A DNA stretch of 64,000 nucleotides from positions 36,165,576 to 36,229,575 of the forward strand of contig CM018037.1 of the NCBI GenBank assembly GCA_008638375.1. The letters are read 5' to 3'. The notes below the pieces were generated by a model that saw only the letters and a program-made list of their open reading frames with translations, ran no database searches and was not told where the DNA came from. Source of the DNA: Nyssa sinensis. Its lineage: Eukaryota; Streptophyta; Magnoliopsida; Cornales; Nyssaceae. The position numbers were made by a program, and so were the translations under genes. Every line of letters starts with the position of its first letter. Within the stretch, counting starts at the first letter, position 1. This document shows positions 11,519 to 21,900 of the stretch, in pieces.

Positions 11519-12080
11519 ATTTCAAACCCATCATAAGTAAAGTCACCTAGAGATAAAGGGTTATTAGGGTTCAAATTCCATCGACCTAATAATATTTTTT
11601 TTTTTTTTTGGTCAATGGAAGGAATGTCTATTTATAAACATAACTTACAATCAAGTTCAATTCATTGTTGGAAAATCAATCATACCACCAATAAATCCAA
11701 CTCATAAAATAAAAAATTAATATAATACCACACGGCAACCATTTAGAAGATATTCAAAGTTATGACCTCTCTTATAAAAATAAAAATAAAAAAAGACACA
11801 AATGTCACTCAATTAATGAAATTGTTTTTGTCATGAATCTTGGATAGTTTTTAAAGAATCATCAGAGAATCATTCCATTATGGATCCAAGAAACAAAGAA
11901 TAGATGATAATCTTGACCAAGTAGGATTTAGGAATTCATTTATTTGACTGTTGAATCAAACCTTATGAGGACCACCGGGGACCATTTTGGTGGAATTTTC
12001 AGACATTTAAGTTGTACCGTTACTTCTATTGTCTTTTTGCACCATCTTATATGATTACTTATAAGAGTCGTCTTTATATT

Positions 12081-12833
12081 TGATGCTGCACATTTCGGCC
12101 CGCACACCGTGGCCCCGTTCCTTGCAAGATATTGTCCGCTTTGGGCTAACGGGCCGTAGGTCCGTCCCGCACGGTTTTTCCCTCCTGGGCTTTTTTGCCC
12201 AGGAAAAGGCCTCTTGCAAGGGGGAGGGAGGCCTTTGCTTATAAGCTACAAGCAGTCCCGGCTCCCCACCGATGTGGGATGAAAGCGCCCACAACAGCTG
12301 CTCCCCCTAGTCGTGGACTGGTTGAAGCATGAGAACGAGGCACGTGGCTCAACGTTCCCACAGACGGCGCCAAGCTGATGCTGCACAATTCTGCCCGCAC
12401 ACCGTGGCCCCATTCCTTGCAAGATATTGTCCGCTTTGGGCTAACGGGCCGTAGGTCCGTCCCTCACGGTTTTTCCCTCCTGGGCTTTTTTGCCCACGAA
12501 AAGGCCTCTTTTGAGTAAGGTGCCGCCTTAGCTCAGCTGATATTGTCCGCTTTGGGTATTGGGCCTCGCTTTCGGGCTTGCCCCTTCACGGCTTTGTTCC
12601 ACACTGGACTAACCCAGGTGGAGGCCTCTTTTGAGTAAGGTGCCGCCTTAGCTCAGCTGATATTGTCCGCTTTGGGTTAACGACTCTGGGCCTTGGCCTG
12701 CTCGTCCCGCACAGTTTTGTCCCACGCTGGACTAACCCAGGTGGAGGCCTCTTCTAGGGGGAGGGAGGCCTGTGCTTATAAGCTACAAGCAGTCCCGGCT
12801 CCTCACCGATGTGGGATGAAAGCGCCCACAACA
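12081..12833 (-). mobile_element. TRIM (terminal-repeat retrotransposon in miniature)
   Basis: Seen: LTR copies at 12081-12296 (216 bp) and 12376-12833 (458 bp), each beginning TGATGCTGCACA and ending CACAACA on the plus strand. The 5-bp TSD ATATT lies at 12076-12080 and 12834-12838. The internal domain is only 79 bp (12297-12375). Read on the minus strand, the long LTR is the 5' one, followed after GCT by TGGCGCCGTCTGTGGGAA, a primer-binding-site-like start. A purine tract AGGGGGAG lies just before the second LTR. There is no coding capacity. The GC content is far above the neighbourhood. Known: TRIMs are non-autonomous LTR elements with short LTRs and tiny interiors that rely on other elements for proteins. 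Confidence 0.85.
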
Positions 12834-12838
12834 ATATT

Positions 12839-12859
12839 AATAATAATTAGAATTCTTTG

Positions 12860-12890
<31 letters not shown>

Positions 12891-15437
12891 GAAATATTAA
12901 GTAGAATAACGGTATTAACTTCTAGCTTTTGAATGGAGATTTACATGGAAAAGGAGAGAATGGTAAAGAAATATAAAGAAATAAATAAAATTATCATTTC
13001 CTAAGGTATTGTTGCAACTACCACAAATATCAATATCCCCCCCCACACGCCCTTATTCAACGATTGGATTTAGACCATGTTTGTTTGCACTTTTTTTTAA
13101 TTCCTGACCGTCTTACACAGTGTATGAAATTGTCTATATGTAGTTACATAATTTGATCCTCACAAAATAATCTATGCACTATATCCATCAAACAAACAGT
13201 CCTATATAACTTAGGAAAAAATATTAAAAAATCTTAAAATGCATTTTTTAATCCAAAAAAGTCATGATAAATATTTTGTATCTAAAAGATCTAAATAATA
13301 AGCTTTTACTATATAAAAAAAAAAAGTTTAACTATAAACTTTCATCTTAATACCATTAAAGAATATTAATGATTGGACTAAAATAACCTTTAATACATAT
13401 TTTAAAAAATACTAAATAATTGATAAAATAAATTATTTAATCCAACAAAAAAAACATAACATTTTTTATTTATCTGAAAGGTCTAAAAAGAAATTTTAAC
13501 TTTATAAAATATTATGATTTATTTTTATTAAAAAAGTTATTATACATATTTTTTAGTATTTTTTTAAATATATTTTAAAGGTTATTTTAGTTAATCAGTA
13601 ATGTTTTTTAACAGATAAAAGTTAAAAGTTAGATTTTTTTGTAATAATTTTTTTTTTTTGAATTTTTTAGGTAAAAACGATGTATCATAAACTTTTTAAA
13701 TTAAAATTTTTATTTTAAATATCTTTTAATATTTTTTCCTATAACTTATTCTTATATATTTGTCTTATCTTTTCATTAAAAGTGATGGTTCCCTCTTAAG
13801 AGCATAAAGGGGGTTTGAACACTTTCTTGGAGTTTTCCCTTTTCTGATTCTTATCTTGACAACAATAATAAGCTAAAATGACTTGGAAGATTCCCTAGAA
13901 GAACTACCTTTCACTAGGAAAACTAGAAAAAGTAATGGGAAAAAAATGCAACTATTTGTCTTGTGATTTCAAAAAGGAGTAATTGTTTTTCATTGATCCA
14001 AAAAATGCATTCAACTTGGTGATAAAACGATTGAATTAGTCAAAAATCACAAGTGGTCAGACAAATTTGGATTATGTTTCAAGCAAGGGTCAAATCGGAT
14101 GAATGTTGTGGTGGACGAAATGAACCAATTTTGTTTCACCGAATCACAAAGACAAAATTAAATTCAAAATAGAAAACTGTTTTGTACTAACTACCCTCTC
14201 TCATAGACCCTATGAACATGGAGAATTATGCATAAATATTATATAACATGCATTGCAAATTAATTTATAGAGCTCTTAGTGTCTGTTTAGTACAAGTACA
14301 AGGTTAAGAGGTGAAGATGTTGTTCATGCGAACAAATATGATGTTTCTGTTTGGATTGATGCACTAGTTCGATGAAGACGACCCTAATAATTAAATTCAA
14401 ACAATGATGCTTTTTGTACTGTTCAAATGGTATCGGATTTTGAAAAAAATTAAATAAAATTTTTTTCAAAAAATATATACAGCGGTCCAAGCCTAACTCA
14501 ATCAGAATCAAGATCAAATGGTGACGTTTTTGGCCTGGCTCATTGTTAGGAGCATTGTTACAGAGTATCCAATAAACTTTTGAGATATAAAGACATTAAT
14601 TCATTACGCTTTCTCAATAACATTCCGTCACGTGTGCTATGATCTATTAAAAAATGTAAGTCATAACACACATAATAGAGTGTTATTAAGAAGGTGAGAC
14701 ATAACACACACGGTAAAATGTTATTAAAAGGGTACATCACTATGATGTGCCAGTCATGTTCAAGAATTTTTCGAGATATTAGATAACTTTTAAGGAATAA
14801 TTGCAAAAAATGTCTTTATTATTTCACCATTTTCACGTTACGAGGAATCTATAGTTCAGCAGGACATAGTGTTTCTTAGAAAATTGATACATGATTTTTT
14901 TTTTCTTCGTAATAACAAAAAATTTGTGTATTCATACTTTTTTTTTTATCAAATATTTTATATAATAAAAAATAATTTTATACATTCTCCTAGTGTTAAA
15001 ACAAAACAAACAAGAAAAAAATGATGGTGTTGAGTTAGTTGATACAAAGAGGTGAGTCCATGATATTAAATGCATGTAGGACGCATTCCCTTGTATCTAG
15101 GAATAAGACAGTTCATTTAAAAAATCTGTTAGACATGATTTTTTTTTCTTGTAGAGAGAGATTATTACCAATTGCAAAGCTTATGCTTAAAAAAATAGTT
15201 TGAAACATTCTATTGACCCATTTGATTTTAATTTTTATAGATTTAACTTGCATAATAAAATCAGAATATCCTACCTATAGAATTGGCAAACATTTATGAT
15301 CAAATTTTATTTATACCATCAACTTTGATTAAGAAGAAACAAATAAATAAAAATTTATTTTAATTCAAATCAATCAAGCATTATCCTAAATATTTGAGAA
15401 TTAGTTATAATCATACTTGGTTGAGTACTCTAAATTT
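12839..15437. other. Intergenic AT-rich stretch, no gene recognised
   Basis: A TA microsatellite near 12859-12883, long A/T-rich runs and no coding-like frame. The short frames at 14287-14806 show no family resemblance and look like chance. Confidence 0.5.
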
Positions 15438-16783
15438 TGTTAGAGTACAAAAGAAAAAAAATGGAAATTATGTAAATGAGCAAAGTCTAACAAAATAAAA
15501 AAACTTGTAGAGTTTGTAAACACAGTAGAAGTGATTTCAAAATTTTATTTAGATCTTTTTATTTATATGAATCATATAATCTTGAAAAGAGGGTTAGAAT
15601 TACCTTAGTTTTTGATAGTCTTGATTGTCGAAGAACCTTTCTTGAAAAGATTGATGCAATCTTCTTTCTTTTACTCTTCTAAGTCTTCTATTTTTTTCCT
15701 TCTATTCAAGTTGTACATCAAAGAGGAGAGTGAGCTCCTCTTTTGCTCTATCACATGAAAATAATCTTTTGTTATTGTGTTTGACCATTTAAATTACATA
15801 TTTATAAGAGTTTACAAAATTATGACAAAACGAGGGATCTAGGGTCCCACCAAATCAGTACTAATTAATCAATTAATTTTTAAACTCTTAATTAATTAAT
15901 GACTAATTAATTCTAATCAATTCCACTAGATAATTAGAATTGCACTATAATTTGATGAAATAGAGAAAAACCTATAATCACTAAACACATACACTGAATC
16001 ATTCTATTTAGATATCAATAATTAGGATTTGAGCTTATACACTGTCAAATAAATTTTTAATTATTTTTACAACTTAATGCACTAATTATTAATCACTATA
16101 AAATAGTCAACATCTCAATAAACAATTTATTAAAAAGATCATATCCGAATTTCAGTGATTAATGAATTGAATTAATACATTGATAATATCCTTCTCAATC
16201 AATTGAATTAATACATTGGTAATATCCTTCTCTCTAATTTAGAGAATGTAGATTCCATCTTGAAAATATATGTTCCCAAAGTCTAAACAATGATTTTTCA
16301 AAATACTGATGTGTTGAGTTAAGAGACCTCACTTATTGGTAACTCAAAGTCACCACCATTAAAAACTTAAGTTTACTGCAAATAATAAATGTAAGAATTA
16401 CGTCAAGATGACAACTTTTTATGACGTGTTTCTTATAGTAATCTAATTTAGTGTATTTCAAATACACCAATACAATAATCTAGAGTCTATTACTCTAATA
16501 ATTGAGATAAACTACCCTATTATATAAACGTTAAGTATATTACAGTGTCTCATTAATAACTGCGAACAATTCTAAAATTGTTTAATCATAAATTTATATC
16601 TCTTATACAGAAATCTTATTTATATACTGAAATTATTTTTAATAATAATAATTTAAAGACTAATCATCTCATTATATAAAATAACAACATATACATATAT
16701 GATAATATAAAACTTAATAATAATAAATCAAATTTATTAAATAATAACAAAATATTTTGAATGTGAAAATACCCATTCTAACA
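15438..16783 (-). mobile_element. Candidate solo LTR of an LTR retrotransposon
   Basis: Seen: the block starts TGTTAGA and ends TCTAACA on the plus strand, a 7-bp inverted terminus with TG...CA ends. On the minus strand it contains a TATA-like TTATAAATA near 15800. It also has a near-perfect ~37-bp tandem repeat (AATTGAATTAATACATTG) around 16165-16235. Flanking pentamers AATTT and AAACT do not match, so a TSD is not shown, and no primer-binding site or second LTR was found. It may be an old solo LTR or a coincidental pair of ends. Confidence 0.4.
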
Positions 16784-17361
16784 AAACTATGTCAACAACC
16801 ATGCTTTACAATTACTTTCAAATGTAAATATTTTATAGAGTCTAATTTTTATTTCGAATAATACTTTGAACATTTTCAAATATTTGAATTTCATAAATTC
16901 AATTATTTTAAACAATTTCATAAAAAATATAATAATTAAATATAAGAGATAATTATTTCATAATTTTGGATTAATAATTCTAATGATTTAGATGAAGATA
17001 GATAGGCATCGAATGTTTTCTAGAAGTATGCTAGATTTTCTCCCATGGAAGCCGTTATAACAACCACCATAAAACATAAAAAGGGTCAAAAAAAAAAAAA
17101 TACCCAAAGAAATGAAAAACATAAAAAAAAAAGGGAAAAAAAGGACTCTCAATTTCTCAAGTCTCAGTGCCGCCCAGTGCCATCAACAGGGAAACAAAGC
17201 CAAGTGTGTGCAGTTTAATTAACCAGAGTCCATTTCTCATCAATTAACCACAGTAAACCCTACACACTCTCTCTCTCTCTCTCTCTAAAACTCTTTTTTT
17301 ACACCATCAATTTTCATGATACATTAGCTTGTAAAGTTTACTCATCTTTGGTTACAATCTT

Positions 17362-17800
17362 AAGCAGTCCGGCAATTCTATTAACTCAAGATCAAAGCTC
17401 TCAAGATTTTCTCAGGTTTTAATTCTAATGCAATCTTTATATTTTGATTCTGAAAAAGAATATTTTCCTTGTTTTGATCGAATGATTCGTGAGGCTTTGA
17501 AGTGATATTATGTGATTCTGTTCTTAACACTTGTAATTTGCTGAAGCTTATTCAATAGTCTGCCTTTGGGTTTCATTCTTCTGAAGTCGGATAATTCTAT
17601 TAATTCGAGACCAATGCTCTCAAGATTTTCTCATGTTTTAATCTAATGCTATCTTTATATTTTGATTCTGAAATTTTCTTGTTTTGATCGAATGATTGGT
17701 GAGGCTTTGAAGTGATATTATCTGATTATGTTATAAGCAATTGTGAAAAATTTGCTGAAGTTTATTCAATAGTTTTTGCTTTGGGTTTCAGTCATTCTGG
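17362..17800 (+). repeat. 219-bp tandem duplication in the leader of the nucleotidyltransferase gene
   Basis: Two copies, about 17362-17580 and 17581-17800. Shared words include TCTCAAGATTTTCTCA (17400 and 17619), TCTTTATATTTTGATTCTGA and GAGGCTTTGAAGTGATATTA. Copy 1 has CTCAGGTTTTAA, a good splice-donor context; copy 2 has CTCATGTTTTAA. The block sits just downstream of a CT-rich stretch (17268-17286) that looks like a plant 5' UTR, so the duplication probably includes the end of a non-coding first exon. Confidence 0.7.
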
Positions 17801-18002
17801 ATTGATTGATCATTAAAATTTTGTAAAGAACTCATCTATTGTAGTCCTTTATATCTATGTCCACGCTAGGGTTTATTTCCCTGATACATATATGATTATG
17901 GAAATCTATATGTATGTGTTGTTACCGCAGTTGTATTCAAGTTCCATTCAAGCAGGGATTAAGTAATTCAAAATTTGAAATTCTTTAATTTTCCTTAACA
18001 GT

Positions 18003-18032
18003 CCCCCCCCCCCCTCTCTCTCTCTCTCTCTT
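18003..18032 (+). repeat. Poly-C and (CT)n tract
   Basis: About 12 C bases followed by a CT run, upstream of the MITE and of the nucleotidyltransferase start codon. Confidence 0.85.
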
Positions 18033-18091
18033 TCTGGTTGAGGGTTGAATGCCAGCATCGAAGCACTACTGCTGTGTTTGATAATTCTATC

Positions 18092-18434
18092 CTAAGAAGC
18101 ATGGATACGGATACGGGACACGGAAATGACATGATACGGACACGCAAACATGTTATTTCTCAAAAAAGTAAGACACGGATACGTTAGGGATACGTTGAAT
18201 ATATATAAATTTTTTATATGACCATATAATAAAAATCTAATGTTATTTCAATTAAAATTGGTATAAAAACACACAAATACCAAAAATATTATTAAGATAT
18301 TAAAATTATAAAGTCATTAAATAAAAATTAAAGAATTTTTTCATTTAATCATCAACATTCATGATTCAAGTGTCTAAGAGTGTCGGTGTCTGACACGGAC
18401 ACATGAGCTGAAATAGAGTGTCCGTGCTTCATAG
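18092..18434. mobile_element. hAT-like MITE with perfect 8-bp TSD
   Basis: Seen: ATTCTATC at 18084-18091 and 18435-18442. Inverted termini CTAAGAAGCATGG (left) and CTATGAAGCACGG (right, reverse complement) differ at 2 of 13 positions. Subterminal GGATACGGATACGGG-like and GACACGGACAC-like words lie inside both ends; the middle is AT-rich and non-coding. The perfect TSD suggests a fairly recent insertion, about 0.5 kb upstream of the start codon in the probable leader intron. Confidence 0.8.
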
Positions 18435-18942
18435 ATTCTATCTCTCATCATTTGTTATTATTGTATTGTAGATTTTGATGCATATACACACACACATACT
18501 TATATGTATTTATATTGTCCATTCCAAGCAATGGGAATTGTTGTAGGTTTGATTTTTTGTCATGTATTTGGTTGCTAAGACATTGTAGGAAGAGAACATC
18601 ACAACTTTGAAGTTCGGTTGTCGCTTTGTTGGAATTTGGAAACTGAAATCTACTGGCCCTAATACTACTATTTTGTTTATTTGAAGTGTGGTTTTATTTC
18701 ATAGAACCAAATGAATAAGATATTTCTATCACTAGTGTTTATGTTATTTTGTTTTTCTAAGTTTTGGTGACAACCAAACAAAGGATTATTGGAAATTTAT
18801 ATAAAGTTATATTTACTTTGCGTTCTCAGTCTCAATTTCAAGAAGTAGCTTGCTCAGATTGCTTACTCCCCGCCCCACCTCTGGAAAGGAAATAACGGAG
18901 GAGGTGTTCTAGACAGCACCAGAGGGAAAGGAATTATATTGC

Positions 18943-21900
18943 ATGGGTAGTCATGAGGGCTGGGTGCAGCCAAATGGCTTCTATCCTAGTGGTCTCTTGC
19001 CCAATGAAGCAACCTCAATGACTCGAGTGTTTGACCAAGAGAGATGGTCGATAGCTGAAGAGAGAACTGCAGAACTGATTGCCTGCATCCAGCCCAATCA
19101 ACCCTCTGAGGAGCACAGAAATGCTGTAGCATGTTATGTGGAGCGGCTCATCACAAAGTGCTTCCCTTGTCAGGTACAAACCTTTGCTTTGCTTTGTTTT
19201 CATTTTGTTCGAGTACTAGTTTTAGGCATTGTTTAGGATGTGGATTCTTATGTCCCATTTAGTCACTTTGATATTGCCTCAGTTCTTTACCAGTACATGT
19301 AATCATGTAGTAACTATCAAAGAATATTATTTGTTTGACTGTACAAAGGTTTTTGTGTGTTGTAGTCTAATTTTTTTTAAAAATTTATTTATTCATATTT
19401 TTATAGATTTTTACTTTTGTCACATCGCTTGAGTTAGAGCAAAAACGTTACTATACTAAATAATGTATGTATTTTGTACATTTTGAATCTTCGAGTCCTA
19501 CCAACTAAGGTTTCTTAGGTCAGAGTCGTCAGACAAATAGATTATTGATGACTATTTTTGTTATTTCTTAATTTTCATAACTTCAAAGCAATGCGTGAAG
19601 GGTGTTGGGTACTCCAAATAAGGATAGATGGCCTACTGTGACTTCCTTGCTTGATTTTAAATCTGACTTTCCAAAGTGGCCTCCCAAGGACCTGGCAATT
19701 GTGGTCCTTAATCTTTTTTTGATAAGTAAGAAAAGTATATATCATGGAGCCCAAGAAGGGCAACAAGGGCCGAAGCCCCAAAGAGTTACAACTGATTTAG
19801 AGAACCCAAAAAGTCAACAAAAGAAGAAACGTTTACAGGAAAAGCCTCCTGGGCCCAAAAAAATAACAGAAGCAAAAAGGCATCTTTGAAGAAGGGAATA
19901 GAGAGTTCCCGATCTTCAAAGACACGATTGTTCTTTTCTGTCCAAATATACCACAAGAGGCAAATAGGGGCCATTCTCCAAACTCTCTTAATCTCAGTTG
20001 GGAGATTGCAACCTTCCCAAGCTAACAAAAGGTCTTTAACAGAGCCTGACATAACCCATGAGACGCCAAAAAGAGCAAAAATGATATTCCAATAGTTCCA
20101 CGAGACATGGCAATGGATAAGCAAATGATCCACCCACTCCTCAGCATTCTTACAAAACTAGCATCTACTAGCCAAAAGAAAGCCTCTTTTCTTCAGGTTT
20201 TTCGCCGTTAAAATAGCCTTCCTAGAAGCTTCCCAAGCAAAGAAAGAAGCTTTGGGGGGAACTTTTGAATGCCAAATAAGCTTCCAAAGAAAGGGAGGGC
20301 TATCCAAATCAAACATGCTCTTGTAGAATGATCTAACAGAAAAAGAGTTCTTGTCCCAGCCTCCACACTCTCCTATCCTCCCTATCTTCCATAGCCCTGA
20401 ATTTGTTAAGATAGCAAAGGAAAGAGCCCACCTCGTCGAGTTCCCAATCAAAAAATTCTCGCCTAAAGCGAGGGCTCTAGATAAGCTTGTTCCCCACTTT
20501 CTCCAGACACTCGTTAGCCCAAGCCGACTTATTACTAGCCAGATTGAAAAGCATAGGGAAGGTTGTCCTCAATGACTCGTCCCCAGTCCAAACATCATCC
20601 CAGAATTTCACCCTGCCACCATTTCCAAGAACAAAACGACATCTATCCAGGAAAGACCTCCACCCACCTCTAATGTAACTCCAAGGACCACAACCCCTTG
20701 GGCCGTCTGCATGGCCCGAACACCAGCCTCCATCACCACGCCAATATTTGGAAACAATAATCTCCTTCCAAAGCGCATTGTCGCTTTCACCAAAATTCCA
20801 AAGCCATTTGCCTAAGAGGGCTGTATTGAAGATTCTCAAATCTTTCACTCCTAAACCCCCGTAAGACGTAGGCTTCTTGATGTTTTCCCAAGCAACTAAA
20901 TGAATCTTTTTACAAGCGCCATCGTGGCCCCATAAGAAATCTCTTTGGATCTTCTCCAATCTCTTACTGACCGTCTTTGGCATAGAGAAGAGAGACATGA
21001 AGTAGGTAGGGAGGTTGGCCAAGGTACTCTTGAGCAGGGTTAGCCTGCCTCCCTTGGAAAGGAGTTGGCCTTTCCATCCCGACAGCTTGCTGAGAAATCT
21101 CTCCACCACTGGATCCCACACCCCAATGGAACGCGACGGAGCTCCTAACAGAAGGCCCAAATAAACAAGGGGAAGGCAGCCCACCCGACATCCTAAAGTG
21201 CTGGCTAACGTGTCCATCTCTTGGATCAGGGCCTAGCGGGGTAATGCTGCTCTTTGCAAGATTGATTCTCAACCCTGAAACAGCTTCAAAACACACAAGA
21301 ATACAGCGGATAAAACGAAGCTGCCTCACAGAAGGGTCACAGAAGATGATGGTGTCGTCGGCAAACAATAAATGAGAAATGACCAAGCCTTCATCCCCTC
21401 TATTCCCCGCCTGGAAACCTTTGATGAGGCCGACTTCCTCGGCACGAAGCATGATGTGGTCCTTAATCTTGATTCATTTGTGTTGATCTTCTTAGTAACT
21501 TGTGAGTTACCTTGTGATGAGAGTGACAGAGACGAGGTTTGCTCAGTTTTTTTTTGGGTTTTGGGGGGGGGGGGGGGTGGGAGGAAGAGGAGACTTTCAA
21601 CGAAGGGTTTTGGGAACAAAATCGTATGGTTCTTTAGATTACAGAGAGGGGTCGAGGAGTAGTGAAGAGGCTGAGAGTGGATTGTGATGGATTTTGATGG
21701 ATCTGCGATCACTTGGAAGCAATGGAAATGCGACCAAAGGGTTCTACATTGAAGGTGGAAAATTTTGAAGATAATGAGGAGATCGAATGAAGAAGGGGTT
21801 TTTGTGAAGATAGAAGAATCAAACAGGGAGGTAAGGTATAATATTTACATGCCCGAGTTTGATAGAGGAGGTGGCTGAAGGGGAGCTACATTGGCATTAT

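Noticed and set aside
12055..12294. 79-codon minus-strand frame as a gene
   Set aside because: It lies inside one TRIM LTR and continues past the element end; no protein family resemblance.
14287..14806. Two minus-strand frames (76 and 82 codons) as genes
   Set aside because: AT-driven composition, no motif, no splice context, no family resemblance.
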